A DNA stretch of 64,000 nucleotides from Nitrosomonadaceae bacterium (GCA_030646695.1 JAUSLF010000070.1:36436-100435), one strand, 5' to 3'; shown: positions 7,766 to 22,245, counted from the stretch's first letter. The notes: a model not told the origin generated them from the letters alone. Numbers and translations: made by a program.

Positions 7766-9175
7766 ATGAGATCCGATCGCCGCGCTTCTGTTCTTTTTCT
7801 CGGTCTGCAGATTGCCGTGATGGCGCTGGCCGCGCTGGTTATCCCGGTTTCATCCGAGGCTTTCGCCAATCCGCACGAATACACGCTTGCCAACGGCCTC
7901 AGACTGATCGTCAAGGAGGATCATCGTTCGCCGGTAGTGATCTCGCAAATCTGGTACAGGGCAGGCAGCATTGATGAACTGAACGGCGCCACCGGGGTTG
8001 CCCATGTGCTGGAACACATGATGTTCAAGGGTACGAAGAAAGTCCCTGGCGGCGAATTCTCCAGGCGTATCGCTGCAGCAGGCGGACGCGAGAATGCATT
8101 CACCGGACGCGATTACACCGCGTACTTTCAGCAGTTGCATAAATCCCGCTTGCCGCTGGCGATGGAACTGGAGTCTGACCGGATGCGTAATCTGATACTG
8201 ACGAAAGAAGAATTCGCCAAAGAGATCCAGGTGGTAATGGAGGAGCGGCGCTTACGCACTGATGACAAGCCCCATGCACTGGTGCACGAGAAAATGATGG
8301 CTGCAGCCTATCAATCGCATCCCTATCAGCGCCCGATCATCGGCTGGATGAACGATCTGGAGAACATGAGTGTGCGCGATGCCAAGGAATGGTATGACCG
8401 CTGGTACGCGCCCAATAATGCCATACTGGTGGTGGTGGGCGACGTCAACCCGAAGGAAGTATTTGCCCTGGCGCAGAAATATTATGGCGAAATCAAGCCA
8501 CGTCCGCTGGCGCCTCTGGCCCAGCGCAAACCACAGATTGAGCCAGCGCAAGTCGGGATCAAGCGACTGACGGTTAAAGCGCCGGCAAAGCTGCCTTATC
8601 TGACAATGGGCTACCATGTACCAGTGTTGCGCAACGCCAACGCCGACTGGGAACCCTATGCGCTGGAAATGCTGGTAGGAGTGCTGGATGGCAACGAGTC
8701 CGCGCGGCTTAACAAGGAACTGGTGCGCGAGCGTCGCATCGCCAATTCGACTGGTGCGGGCTACGACTCCACTGCGCGCGGCCCCGGCATGTTCTATCTC
8801 TACGGCACACCCAGTGAAGGGAAAACCGTAGTGGAACTTGAAACCGCCTTGCGCAGTGAAATGGAAAAACTCATGCTCGACGGCGTAACCGAAGAGGAGC
8901 TCGCGCGCGTCAAGGCGCAGGTGGTGGCCAGCCACGTATTCAGGCTCGACTCAATGTTTTATCAAGCGATGCAGATTGGCCAACTGGAAAGTATCGGACT
9001 GTCTTACCGTGACCTCGAGACGATGGTAAAAAAATTGCAGGCCGTCACCGCCGAACAGGTGCGCGACGTGGCAAAGAAATATGTAAAGGATGACAGCCTG
9101 ACCGTGGCGGTGCTCGACCCGCAACCACTGGAACAAAAACTCCCTACCGCTGGGCGCAGCGGATTACGGCATTAA
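7766..9175 (+). CDS. M16 family zinc metallopeptidase (catalytic partner)
   Basis: The 469-residue protein has a hydrophobic signal segment (about 9-34, ending near SSEAFA). It has the inverted zinc motif HVLEH at 80-84 followed by MMFKGT, and a downstream acidic cluster VVMEERRLRTDD that supplies the third ligand glutamate. This is the pitrilysin/PqqL/processing-peptidase family with two homologous halves, acting in the periplasm. It is followed after 44 bp by a second M16 protein lacking the zinc motif, the usual active/inactive pair that closes as a heterodimer clamshell around peptides. The substrate is unknown. Confidence 0.92.
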   Translation: MRSDRRASVLFLGLQIAVMALAALVIPVSSEAFANPHEYTLANGLRLIVKEDHRSPVVISQIWYRAGSIDELNGATGVAHVLEHMMFKGTKKVPGGEFSRRIAAAGGRENAFTGRDYTAYFQQLHKSRLPLAMELESDRMRNLILTKEEFAKEIQVVMEERRLRTDDKPHALVHEKMMAAAYQSHPYQRPIIGWMNDLENMSVRDAKEWYDRWYAPNNAILVVVGDVNPKEVFALAQKYYGEIKPRPLAPLAQRKPQIEPAQVGIKRLTVKAPAKLPYLTMGYHVPVLRNANADWEPYALEMLVGVLDGNESARLNKELVRERRIANSTGAGYDSTARGPGMFYLYGTPSEGKTVVELETALRSEMEKLMLDGVTEEELARVKAQVVASHVFRLDSMFYQAMQIGQLESIGLSYRDLETMVKKLQAVTAEQVRDVAKKYVKDDSLTVAVLDPQPLEQKLPTAGRSGLRH

Positions 9176-9219
9176 GAACTGAAAAGTAAGCCCGCAAGAA
9201 CCCTTTAGAGAGACTTTCG

Positions 9220-10530
9220 ATGCAAGCGATACGTTTATTGTTCATCCTGCTACTGGCGGTTTATTCCCAAGGTGCGCTCGCTACCCTGCCGATCCAACTC
9301 TGGCAGACATCCTCCGGCACCTGGGTGTATTTTGTCGAAAGCCGCGATTTGCCGATACTCGATATCAACGTGGATTTCGACGCAGGCAGCAGCGCCGATG
9401 CGCCGGAAACTTCCGGCCGCGCCGGCCTGACCCTGCAACTGCTCAACCTTGGTGCAGGCGGACTGTCCGAAGACCAAATCGCCAAAGCGCTGGCCGATGT
9501 TGGCGCAGAACTGGGTGGCCGCTTCGATCAGGATCGCGCAGGCGTTTCGTTACGAACTCTGAGTAGTGAACGTGAGCGCAAGCAAGCACTGGATATACTC
9601 GGCCGTGTGATACAGCACCCCGAGTTTCCTGAAGATGTGCTGGAGCGGGAACGGGTGCGAGTGATCGCCGGACTAAGGGAGAGCGACACCAAACCGGATC
9701 ACATCGCCAGCCGTACCTTAAGGAAAATGCTCTACGGCAGCCACCCCTACGGATTGCGCGGTTCGGGTGAGATCGCCAGCCTGGAGCTATTGCAACGCAA
9801 GGATCTGGTGGATCTCTATCAATCCCGCTATCGTGCCGCCAGTGCGGTGGTGTCGATCATGGGCGATGTGAGTCGTGCCGAAGCAGCGGCCATCGCTGAG
9901 GCCCTGACCAAGGATCTGCCACAAGGCAAGTCGGACATCGTTTTGCCGCCAGTGATGGCGCCAGCGGCAGAGACCAGGAGAATCACCCATCCTGCGAGCC
10001 AGAGCCATATCCTGCTAGCCTACCCAGGGTTGCGGCGTGACGATCCTGATTTCTTCCCGCTGGTTGTGGGTAATTACATACTTGGTGGCGGCGGGTTCGT
10101 TTCGCGCCTGATGCAGGAAATCCGTCAGAATCGCGGGCTGGCCTACAGCGTTTACAGCGGTTTTTCTCCGCTCCGGCTTGAAGGTCCATTCGAGATTGGC
10201 CTGCAAACCAAGAAGGAGCAATCAGAAGAGGCGCTCAGGCTAACGCAACGGGTACTGGCTGATTTCGTTGTTGGTGGCCCAACGAAAAAAGAGCTGATCG
10301 CAGCCAAGCAAAATATTATCGGCGGCTTTCCGCTACGCCTGGACAGCAACAAGAAAATCATCGATCACCTCGCCATGATTGGCTTCTACAATCTGCCTCT
10401 CACCTATTTGGATGACTACGTGAAAGCGATAGACAAAGTAACTGTAGCGCAGGTCAAGGAGGCCTTTCAGCGCCGGATCAAACCGGAAGGAATGGTGACG
10501 GTGGTAGTGGGGGCAGCAGAAGAAAAATAA
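9220..10530 (+). CDS. M16 family peptidase-like protein (non-catalytic partner)
   Basis: The 436 residues start with a signal peptide (MQAIRLLFILLLAVYSQGALA). Where the upstream protein has HxxEH, this one reads GLTLQLLNLGAGG, so zinc cannot be bound in the usual way. The C-terminal half keeps the R/Y pair region (MQEIRQNRGLAYSVYSGFSP) typical of the substrate-binding half of M16 proteins. It probably pairs with the 7766-9175 product as in mitochondrial processing peptidase and bacterial M16B dimers. It is likely co-transcribed; an inverted repeat follows its stop. Confidence 0.9.
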   Translation: MQAIRLLFILLLAVYSQGALATLPIQLWQTSSGTWVYFVESRDLPILDINVDFDAGSSADAPETSGRAGLTLQLLNLGAGGLSEDQIAKALADVGAELGGRFDQDRAGVSLRTLSSERERKQALDILGRVIQHPEFPEDVLERERVRVIAGLRESDTKPDHIASRTLRKMLYGSHPYGLRGSGEIASLELLQRKDLVDLYQSRYRAASAVVSIMGDVSRAEAAAIAEALTKDLPQGKSDIVLPPVMAPAAETRRITHPASQSHILLAYPGLRRDDPDFFPLVVGNYILGGGGFVSRLMQEIRQNRGLAYSVYSGFSPLRLEGPFEIGLQTKKEQSEEALRLTQRVLADFVVGGPTKKELIAAKQNIIGGFPLRLDSNKKIIDHLAMIGFYNLPLTYLDDYVKAIDKVTVAQVKEAFQRRIKPEGMVTVVVGAAEEK

Positions 10531-10540
10531 TAAAGTTATT

Positions 10541-10648
10541 CGCCGCAGAGGACGCGGAGGAAAAGCAAAAGCAATAGACAGGATTTATAGGATTACATCC
10601 TATTTTTTGTTTTGTCTGATTCTGAATTCCTCTGCGCCCTCCGCGGCT
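10541..10648. repeat. Imperfect long inverted repeat between M16 gene and rsmD
   Basis: The left arm GCCGCAGAGGACGCGGAGGAA (10542-10562, split here as GCCGCAGAGG and ACGCGGAGGAA) pairs with the right arm TTCCTCTGCGCC plus CTCCGCGGC (10627-10647), with three mismatches in 21. The ~64 bp between the arms are AT-rich. GC-rich arms of this CGCAGAGGACGC type recur between genes in many proteobacterial genomes. It may be a miniature element or a bidirectional transcript-end structure. Confidence 0.7.
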
Positions 10649-10676
10649 TAAGTTAGTATCGTGTAGCGGGGTTTTC

Positions 10677-12672
<1,996 letters not shown>

Positions 12673-12728
12673 AATCTGCGCGGTTGTCCCACGTTCCTGA
12701 ATTGGCTCACATCTGACGGAGCATCACG

Positions 12729-13772
12729 ATGAATATAGTAGAGCTACTCGCCTTCGTGGTCAAGAATAAAGCCTCGGATCTGCACCTGTCTGCAGGCATG
12801 CCACCGATGATCCGGGTGCACGGCGAGATCAGGCGCATCAACTTGCCAGTGATGGAGCACAAGGAGGTGCACGACATGGTGTATGACATCATGAACGACA
12901 ATCAGCGCAAATTCTATGAGGAAAATCTGGAGTGCGATTTTTCTTTCGCCATACCCAATCTGGCGCGCTTCCGGGTGAATGCGTTCAACACCCATCGTGG
13001 CGCCGCCTCGGCGATGCGCACCATTCCGTCGAAAATATTGAGCCTGGAAGAGCTGAAAGCACCGAAGATTTTTGCTGAAATTGCCAAACAGCCGCACGGT
13101 GTGGTATTGATAACCGGTCCTACTGGCTCCGGCAAGTCCACCACCCTGGCGGCAATGATCAATGATATCAACGAGAGTCAATACTGTCACATCTTGACTC
13201 TCGAAGATCCGATCGAATTCGTCCACGAAAGCAAGAAGTGTCTCATCAATCAGCGTGAAATCGGGCGTGACACCCGGAGCTTTGCCAATGCACTGCGTTC
13301 AGCGCTGCGCGAAGACCCGGATATCATTCTGGTGGGTGAGATGCGCGATCTGGAAACCATTCGTCTAGCCATGACGGCAGCGGAAACCGGCCACCTGGTA
13401 TTTGGCACACTGCATACCAGTTCCGCCGCCAAGACCATCGACCGGATCATTGATGTGTTCCCGGCAGAAGAAAAAGAAATGATGCGTGCAATGCTGTCTG
13501 AATCCCTGCGTGCGGTAATTTCGCAGGTGCTGCTTAAGACCAAGGATGGCACTGGCCGGGTGGCAGCGCATGAGATCATGATCGGCACCCCGGCGATCCG
13601 CAATTTGATCCGTGAAGCGAAAGTGGCGCAAATGTACTCAACTATCCAGACCAGTCAGAGCGTAGGCATGCAGACGCTGGATCAGAATCTGACAGATCTG
13701 GTGAAGCGTAATATTATTTCCAATGCGGAAGCCCGTACCAAGGCCATGAATAAGGACAATTTTCCAGCATGA
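12729..13772 (+). CDS. pilT: Type IV pilus retraction ATPase PilT
   Basis: At 347 residues the length is canonical. The N-terminus MNIVELLAFVVKNKASDLHL is typical. Walker A GPTGSGKS is at 130-137, the Asp box HILTLEDPIEFVH follows, then Walker B DPDIILVGEMRD, the His box (GHLVFGTLHTSSA) and the AIRNLIREAK retraction motif. The hexamer depolymerises pili at the inner membrane to drive twitching. It is followed 52 bp later by pilU. Confidence 0.97.
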   Translation: MNIVELLAFVVKNKASDLHLSAGMPPMIRVHGEIRRINLPVMEHKEVHDMVYDIMNDNQRKFYEENLECDFSFAIPNLARFRVNAFNTHRGAASAMRTIPSKILSLEELKAPKIFAEIAKQPHGVVLITGPTGSGKSTTLAAMINDINESQYCHILTLEDPIEFVHESKKCLINQREIGRDTRSFANALRSALREDPDIILVGEMRDLETIRLAMTAAETGHLVFGTLHTSSAAKTIDRIIDVFPAEEKEMMRAMLSESLRAVISQVLLKTKDGTGRVAAHEIMIGTPAIRNLIREAKVAQMYSTIQTSQSVGMQTLDQNLTDLVKRNIISNAEARTKAMNKDNFPA

Positions 13773-13824
13773 TGTTGTCGCCCACAGTTGGGCATCTCTA
13801 ATGTTATCCGACCGCAGTTGAGAA

Positions 13825-15000
13825 ATGCAGGAGTCATTCATGGAGCAAGAACCAGCGACGAATCAGATAACAAATCAGACAGCAAAATTCATATTTGATC
13901 TACTGCGTCTGATGCTCAGCAAAAAAGCCTCGGACATGTTCATTACTGCCGGCTTCCCTCCCGCCTTCAAGGTGGACGGGGAAATGACTCCGGTATCCAG
14001 TCAGCCGTTGACACCACAGCACACTGCGGAACTGGCGCGCGCCATCATGAACGACAAGCAGGCGGCAGAATTTGCAGCCACCAAGGAATGCAACTTCGCT
14101 ATCCATCCGCCCGGTATTGGGCGGTTCCGCGTCAGCGCTTTCGTCCAGCAACAACGAGTGGGTTTCGTACTGCGTACCATCACCACTACGATTCCAGAAT
14201 TTGATACTCTGGGGCTGCCGCCGATATTGAAAGACGTAATGATGAGCAAACGCGGCCTGGTGATTTTCGTCGGCGGCACCGGTTCTGGTAAGTCTACTTC
14301 ACAGGCGGCGATGATTGGCTATCGCAACAAAAACAGCCACGGTCATATCATCACCATCGAAGATCCGGTGGAGTTCGTACATGAGCATATCAACTGCGTG
14401 ATAACCCAGCGCGAAGTAGGAGTGGATACCGAGTCGTGGGAGGCTGCGCTGAAAAACACATTGCGCCAGGCGCCGGATGTAATCCTGATCGGTGAAATCC
14501 GTGAGCGCGAGACCATGGAACACGCTATCGCCTTTGCTGAAACCGGCCACTTGTGCATGGGCACGCTGCATGCCAACAACGCCAACCAGGCACTTGACCG
14601 CATCATCAACTTCTTTCCGGAAGAACGCAGGGCGCAACTGCTGATGGACCTGTCGTTGAATTTGAAGGCACTGGTTGCGCAGCGGCTGATCCCGCTGAAA
14701 CAAGGCAAGGGCCGGGTGGCAGCAATTGAGGTCATGCTTAATTCCCCGTTAATCTCCGATCTGATCTTCAAGGGTGAGGCTCACGAGATCAAGGAGATCA
14801 TGAAAAAATCCCGTGAACTAGGGATGCAGACCTTTGACATGGCGCTGTTCGAGCTGTATGAAGCCGGCAAGATCAGTTACGAGGATGCCTTGAGGAACGC
14901 CGACTCCATGAATGAACTGCGCTTGCAAATCAAACTCCAGGGGGCGGAAGCAAAGGATCGGGACCTGAGTTCGGGAACTGAACATTTGAAGTTTAGCTGA
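13825..15000 (+). CDS. pilU: Type IV pilus retraction accessory ATPase PilU
   Basis: The 391 residues are PilT-like with Walker A GGTGSGKS near 151-158, IITIEDPVEFVHEHINC, Walker B APDVILIGEIRER, and GHLCMGTLHANNANQALDRI. The C-terminal tail is longer than in PilT, as in PilU. It supports PilT in forceful pilus retraction. The first in-frame ATG is at 13840, so the GTG/ATG choice of the first five residues is open. The convergent or downstream stretch 15001-15302 carries the atp promoter, not another gene. Confidence 0.95.
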   Translation: MQESFMEQEPATNQITNQTAKFIFDLLRLMLSKKASDMFITAGFPPAFKVDGEMTPVSSQPLTPQHTAELARAIMNDKQAAEFAATKECNFAIHPPGIGRFRVSAFVQQQRVGFVLRTITTTIPEFDTLGLPPILKDVMMSKRGLVIFVGGTGSGKSTSQAAMIGYRNKNSHGHIITIEDPVEFVHEHINCVITQREVGVDTESWEAALKNTLRQAPDVILIGEIRERETMEHAIAFAETGHLCMGTLHANNANQALDRIINFFPEERRAQLLMDLSLNLKALVAQRLIPLKQGKGRVAAIEVMLNSPLISDLIFKGEAHEIKEIMKKSRELGMQTFDMALFELYEAGKISYEDALRNADSMNELRLQIKLQGAEAKDRDLSSGTEHLKFS

Positions 15001-15074
15001 TCTGCACGCATTCATCGCCGACTATGAATTCGACACACACACTGCCGGAAATATATCTTTCCCGCTCAGACTTG

Positions 15075-15091
15075 TATCTTCCTGGAAGATA
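15075..15091. promoter_or_regulatory. Perfect dyad upstream of the atp promoter
   Basis: TATCTTC-CTG-GAAGATA is a 7+3+7 perfect inverted repeat ending 8 bp before the -35 box at 15099. Its place fits a regulator operator, or it could belong to the end of the pilU transcript, though no T-run follows. Confidence 0.4.
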
Positions 15092-15098
15092 TCTCCCA

Positions 15099-15127
15099 TT
15101 GACTGGTGTGCTCAGACAGATTAAAAT
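15099..15127 (+). promoter_or_regulatory. Sigma-70 promoter of the atp operon
   Basis: A -35 box TTGACT (15099-15104) and a -10 box TAAAAT (15122-15127) are separated by exactly 17 bp. It is the best promoter match in the pilU-atpI gap and is correctly oriented. It implies a leader of roughly 165 nt before atpI. Confidence 0.7.
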
Positions 15128-15169
15128 CCGCGTTTTTTGAAATACAGACAACGTTAGGCTTTATTACTG

Positions 15170-15252
15170 CTCCGGCTTGGTGCCGGAGAACAGAGGATAA
15201 GCGCTGGTTCGGGGAATGAAAAAACGTAACTCATCTGAAAGCACACTTTCAG
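15170..15252 (+). promoter_or_regulatory. Two stable hairpins in the atp leader
   Basis: CTCCGGC-TTGGT-GCCGGAG (15170-15188) and CTGAAAG-CACA-CTTTCAG (15235-15252) are both perfect stems within the inferred 5' leader. Neither is followed by a U-run, so they look like leader structure rather than terminators. The function is unknown. Confidence 0.55.
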
Positions 15253-15302
15253 CATCCTCAGTATCACACCAAGCAGTTCAGTTTTTCTGATAGACGCCGA
15301 AT

Positions 15303-15695
15303 ATGCCTTGGATACGAAGCAAGCCGGTACGCACCATCATGCGTTGGCAATTGATTGTCACCGTAGTTATGGCACTGATCCTCGCCCCACTATGGGGATT
15401 TCACGGTGCAGTCTCGGCGTTTCTGGGGGGGGTAGTGAGCATTGTCGCCGCTGCCGCTTATACAACAGTTATCTCACGCTACCATGGCGTTACCCTAAGT
15501 GGGGCGCTGAAAACCGCATTGAGGGCGGAAGCAGTAAAGATCGTGACCATGATAGCTCTGCTCTGGCTGGTACTGACGCTTTACAAGGATGTTGTTGCGG
15601 TAAGCTTCATTGGAACATTCGCCATCACTGTCCTGATCTTCGGCATGGCGTTGTTTGTCCCGGATGATACAAGAGTGGCCCCACAGATTAAATAG
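15303..15695 (+). CDS. atpI: ATP synthase protein I
   Basis: The 130 residues hold four hydrophobic segments (about 12-30, 33-53, 78-94, 98-118) and the motif WGFHGAVSAFLGGVVSIVAA seen in AtpI. AtpI helps assemble the c-ring of the Fo sector in the inner membrane. It is the first gene of the atp operon, ahead of atpB by 22 bp. Confidence 0.9.
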   Translation: MPWIRSKPVRTIMRWQLIVTVVMALILAPLWGFHGAVSAFLGGVVSIVAAAAYTTVISRYHGVTLSGALKTALRAEAVKIVTMIALLWLVLTLYKDVVAVSFIGTFAITVLIFGMALFVPDDTRVAPQIK

Positions 15696-15711
15696 TTTGA
15701 GCAGGCACTAA

Positions 15712-16854
<1,143 letters not shown>

Positions 16855-16891
16855 TAATGCCGGCTCTCGGTGCCATTAGCAGGGGCTAGCC

Positions 16892-17362
16892 ATGAACATC
16901 AATTTCACCCTTTTTTCTCAGGCGGCAGCTTTTGCCATATTCATCTGGTTTACGGTCAAGTTTGTCTGGCCGCCGTTGATGCGTGCGATTGAAGACCGCC
17001 AGAAAACCATCGCTGACGGTCTGGCGGCGGGCGAACGTGGCAAGCATGAACTGGAGTTGGCTAGCCACCGTTCCGCCGATGTGCTGAAGGAGACCAAGCA
17101 GCGGGCTGCCGACATTATTGCCCAGGCGGAAAAACGCGCATCCCAGATCATCGAGGAAGCGAAGGGAACCGCCAGGGATGAAAGCGATCGCATCCTCGTC
17201 GGCGCTAAGGCGGAAGTCGAGCAGGAAGTATTTCGCGCCAAGGAAACATTGCGTCAGCACGTGGCCGATCTTGCTGTGGCAGGCGCCGCGAAAATCTTGC
17301 GCCGCGAAGTAGACGCCAAAACTCATGCCGATCTGCTCACATCCATCAAGGCGGAGTTGTAA
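16892..17362 (+). CDS. atpF: F1Fo ATP synthase subunit b
   Basis: The 156 residues comprise one N-terminal membrane helix (FTLFSQAAAFAIFIWFTVKF) and then a long charged, alanine-rich helix (about 30-140) that dimerises as the peripheral stalk. It links subunit a to delta. Three bp separate it from atpH. Confidence 0.96.
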   Translation: MNINFTLFSQAAAFAIFIWFTVKFVWPPLMRAIEDRQKTIADGLAAGERGKHELELASHRSADVLKETKQRAADIIAQAEKRASQIIEEAKGTARDESDRILVGAKAEVEQEVFRAKETLRQHVADLAVAGAAKILRREVDAKTHADLLTSIKAEL

Positions 17363-17365
17363 GCA

Positions 17366-17902
17366 ATGGCTGAAGCCCGCACCATTGCACGGCCCTACGC
17401 GGAAGCGGTATTCAAGCTGGCCAAGGCGAATAATGCACTACCCGCCTGGTCCGACATGCTGCAGCTCACGGCTACGATAGCCAGCGACGAGCGCATTCGC
17501 TCCTTGATCGGCGACCCGAAAATTCCCGCCAAACGGCTGAGCGAGCTGCTTCTCAGCATCTGTGGCGACAAGCTCAACAGCGAAGGCCGCAATTTTGTTC
17601 TGCTGCTGGTGGAAAACGGCCGGGTCGAAATGCTGCCGCAAGTAAGCGAATTGTTCGAACAACTGAAGGCGCAACATGAAGGTGTGCTGGAAGCGCATAT
17701 TACTTCCGCATTCGCCATGAGTGACGCGCAATTGAAGGATTTGGTGATAAACCTCGAGGCCAAGTTTAAACACAAAATAGAGGCCAAGGTGAGCGTGAAT
17801 CCGGAACTAATCGGTGGAGTGAAAGTTGAAATCGGTGACGAAGTGCTCGACGCATCCGTGCGCGGCAAATTGGAAGCCATGGCCATTGCCCTTAAAAGCT
17901 AG
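17366..17902 (+). CDS. atpH: F1Fo ATP synthase subunit delta
   Basis: The 178 residues begin MAEARTIARPYAEAVFKLAK and end with the typical NPELIGGVKVEIGDEVLDAS region. It caps the F1 alpha3beta3 crown and binds subunit b, completing the stator. It lies tightly between atpF and atpA. Confidence 0.96.
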   Translation: MAEARTIARPYAEAVFKLAKANNALPAWSDMLQLTATIASDERIRSLIGDPKIPAKRLSELLLSICGDKLNSEGRNFVLLLVENGRVEMLPQVSELFEQLKAQHEGVLEAHITSAFAMSDAQLKDLVINLEAKFKHKIEAKVSVNPELIGGVKVEIGDEVLDASVRGKLEAMAIALKS

Positions 17903-17914
17903 GAGTTATTTGAA

Positions 17915-19456
17915 ATGCAGTTAAATCCATCTGAAATCAGTGAACTGATTAAAAGCAGAATCGAGGGACTCGCCACTACTGCCGAAGTCCGTACCCAAGG
18001 CACCATTGTTTCGGTGACTGACGGTATCGTACGTATTCACGGTCTGTCCGACGTAATGCAAGGCGAGATGCTGGAATTCCCCGGCAATACTTTCGGTCTT
18101 GCCCTCAACCTCGAACGCGACTCCGTTGGCGCAGTGATTATGGGCGCCTACGAGCACATCACCGAAGGTGATACCGTCAAGTGTACTGGCCGCATCCTGG
18201 AAGTCCCGGTAGGTGAGGGATTGATGGGCCGTGTAGTCAACGCGCTGGGACAACCGATAGACGGAAAAGGTCCGATAACCGCACAAGGCTCGGAACCGAT
18301 CGAAAAAATTGCACCCGGCGTAATCTGGCGTCAATCGGTGAATCAACCGGTACAGACCGGACTGAAATCAATTGACGCCATGGTCCCAGTCGGGCGCGGC
18401 CAGCGCGAATTGATCATCGGCGACCGTCAGACCGGCAAGACTGCGGTGGCGATAGACGCGATTATCAACCAGAAGGGCGAGAACATGGTTTGCATCTACG
18501 TCGCGATCGGGCAGAAAGCCTCGTCTATCGCCAACGTGGTGCGTAAACTGGAAGAGCACGGCGCAATGGAGTACACCATCGTGGTGGCCGCCACCGCATC
18601 TGAATCGGCGGCGATGCAGTTCATTGCACCCTATTCCGGCTGCACCATGGGCGAATACTTCCGCGACAAGGGTGAAGACGCTCTCATTATTTATGACGAC
18701 TTGACCAAACAGGCCTGGGCCTACCGGCAGATTTCACTGCTGCTGCGTCGTCCGCCTGGTCGCGAAGCCTATCCTGGCGACGTATTTTATTTGCACTCGC
18801 GTTTGCTGGAACGTGCCGCTCGCGTCAGTGCGGCATACGTTGAAAAAGCCACCAACGGAGCGGTTAAAGGCAAGACCGGCTCGTTGACCGCCTTACCGGT
18901 GATCGAGACCCAGGCTGGTGACGTAACCGCTTTCGTTCCCACCAATGTGATTTCAATTACCGATGGTCAGATTTTTCTGGAAACCGATCTGTTCAATGCC
19001 GGCATCCGCCCTGCGATCAATGCCGGCGTTTCAGTGTCGCGCGTGGGCGGCGCGGCACAAACCAAGGTCATCAAGAAACTGGGCGGCGGTGTGCGTCTGG
19101 CGCTGGCACAATATCGTGAACTGGCAGCATTTGCACAGTTCGCTTCCGATCTCGACGAAGCCACTCGCAAGCAATTGGAGCGCGGCAAGATGGTGACCGA
19201 ACTGATGAAGCAGGCGCAATACGCCACCCTGAGCGTATCCGAAATGGCGCTCACGTTATTTGCCGTCAACAAAGGCTATCTGGACAATGTGGAAGTGAAG
19301 CGCGCACTGGCGTTCGAATCGGCATTGAAAGGTCATATGCGGAGCAAATACGGCGCCATTATGGACAAGATTGAAACCAGCAAGGACCTCGACGCCACGA
19401 CCGAGAAAGAGCTTGACGCCGCGATTCAGGACTTCAAGACAAACGGAACGTATTAA
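17915..19456 (+). CDS. atpA: F1Fo ATP synthase subunit alpha
   Basis: The 513 residues have the canonical length. P-loop GDRQTGKT lies near 169-176, and the stretch [20 protein letters not shown] carries the arginine that reaches into the beta-subunit active site. It forms the non-catalytic nucleotide sites of F1. The start ATG at 17915 follows AGGAGTTATTTGAA. Four bp separate its stop from atpG. Confidence 0.98.
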   Translation: MQLNPSEISELIKSRIEGLATTAEVRTQGTIVSVTDGIVRIHGLSDVMQGEMLEFPGNTFGLALNLERDSVGAVIMGAYEHITEGDTVKCTGRILEVPVGEGLMGRVVNALGQPIDGKGPITAQGSEPIEKIAPGVIWRQSVNQPVQTGLKSIDAMVPVGRGQRELIIGDRQTGKTAVAIDAIINQKGENMVCIYVAIGQKASSIANVVRKLEEHGAMEYTIVVAATASESAAMQFIAPYSGCTMGEYFRDKGEDALIIYDDLTKQAWAYRQISLLLRRPPGREAYPGDVFYLHSRLLERAARVSAAYVEKATNGAVKGKTGSLTALPVIETQAGDVTAFVPTNVISITDGQIFLETDLFNAGIRPAINAGVSVSRVGGAAQTKVIKKLGGGVRLALAQYRELAAFAQFASDLDEATRKQLERGKMVTELMKQAQYATLSVSEMALTLFAVNKGYLDNVEVKRALAFESALKGHMRSKYGAIMDKIETSKDLDATTEKELDAAIQDFKTNGTY

Positions 19457-19459
19457 TCG

Positions 19460-20341
19460 ATGGCCGGTAGCAGAGAAATCCGCAACAAGATCAAAAGCGT
19501 CAAGAACACGCAGAAGATCACGCGCGCCATGGAAATGGTGGCTGCTTCCAAAATGCGCAAGGCACAGGAGCGCATGAAGAAAGCGCGGCCCTACGGCGAA
19601 AAGATACGTAATGTCGCAGCACACATGAGCCGTGCCAATACCGAGTATCGTCATCCTTTTCTGATAGAGCGGGATACGGTCAAACGCATCGGCATTGTCG
19701 TGGTCACTTCCGACAAGGGCTTGTGCGGCGGTCTCAACACCAACGTGTTGCGCATGGCGCTAGGCAAAATGAAAGCGTGGGAAGGTGAGGGCGAGCAGAT
19801 CGAGGCCTGCTGCATTGGCAACAAGGGTTTTGGTTTCATGAACCGGCTCGGTGCCAACGTGATTTCGCATGTTATCGGTCTGGGGGATGCACCCGATCTG
19901 GCAAAGCTGATTGGCGCGGTGAAAATCATCTTGGACGGTTATACCCAGGATCGCTTCGACCGCGTATACATTTTCTACACCCGCTTCATCAACACCATGA
20001 AACAGGAACCGGTGATGGAGCAGTTGCTGCCGCTTTCCGACGAGCGCCTCAGAGGAGGCGAAGGTCCCAAGGGGCAGAAAGGTGTGTGGGATTACATTTA
20101 CGAGCCTGAAGCCAAACCCGTCATTGACGACATCATGGTGCGCTATGTCGAGGCGCTGATTTACCAGGCGCTAACCGAAAATATGGCATCGGAACAATCG
20201 GCGCGGATGGTGGCGATGAAAGCGGCGTCTGATAATGCCGGTAGCGTAATAGACGAATTGACGCTGATTTACAACAAATCCCGTCAGGCTGCGATTACCA
20301 AAGAGTTGTCGGAAATCGTCGGCGGCGCGGCAGCAGTTTAA
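19460..20341 (+). CDS. atpG: F1Fo ATP synthase subunit gamma
   Basis: The 293 residues start [20 protein letters not shown] and end with [20 protein letters not shown], the two antiparallel helices of the central rotor shaft. The middle Rossmann-like domain includes [15 protein letters not shown]. The length is typical of betaproteobacteria. Confidence 0.98.
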   Translation: MAGSREIRNKIKSVKNTQKITRAMEMVAASKMRKAQERMKKARPYGEKIRNVAAHMSRANTEYRHPFLIERDTVKRIGIVVVTSDKGLCGGLNTNVLRMALGKMKAWEGEGEQIEACCIGNKGFGFMNRLGANVISHVIGLGDAPDLAKLIGAVKIILDGYTQDRFDRVYIFYTRFINTMKQEPVMEQLLPLSDERLRGGEGPKGQKGVWDYIYEPEAKPVIDDIMVRYVEALIYQALTENMASEQSARMVAMKAASDNAGSVIDELTLIYNKSRQAAITKELSEIVGGAAAV

Positions 20342-20362
20342 ACATTTTGATTTAGCATTTAG

Positions 20363-21751
<1,389 letters not shown>

Positions 21752-21802
21752 CAGAAGCTTTTTTATAAACTCGACTGACCCATCATATAACTGGAAACTT
21801 AA

Positions 21803-22225
21803 ATGAGCACCGTATTTCACGTTGATATCGTCAGCGCCGAGGAATCGATCTACTCAGGTCCTGCCGAGTTTCTGGTGGCGCCGGCGGAAGCGGGCGAGGT
21901 GGGCATTTACCCGCACCATACGCCCATGCTGACCCGGATCAAGCCCGGCTCGGTGCGAATCAAGGCACCATTGCAGGAAGAAGAGCTGATTTATGTCTCC
22001 GGCGGCATGCTGGAGATACAGCCAGACGTGGTGACCATCCTTGCCGATACTGCCGTGCGTGGTGCCAATCTGGACGAAGCCAAGGCGATAGAGGCCAAGA
22101 AACGTGCGGAGGAAGCCATGCGGGATCGTTCCTCTGCCATGGATTATGCCCGCGCCCAGGCGGAACTGGCCGAGTCGATAGCACAATTGGCGGCGATTCA
22201 GAAGCTGAGAAAACGCGGTCATTAA
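21803..22225 (+). CDS. atpC: F1Fo ATP synthase subunit epsilon
   Basis: The 140 residues include an N-terminal beta-sandwich ([40 protein letters not shown]) and a C-terminal helical hairpin of lysine/alanine-rich character that can inhibit ATP hydrolysis. It is the last gene of the operon and is followed by an intrinsic terminator. Confidence 0.97.
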   Translation: MSTVFHVDIVSAEESIYSGPAEFLVAPAEAGEVGIYPHHTPMLTRIKPGSVRIKAPLQEEELIYVSGGMLEIQPDVVTILADTAVRGANLDEAKAIEAKKRAEEAMRDRSSAMDYARAQAELAESIAQLAAIQKLRKRGH

Positions 22226-22245
22226 GTTATTTCATCCCACTCCTG

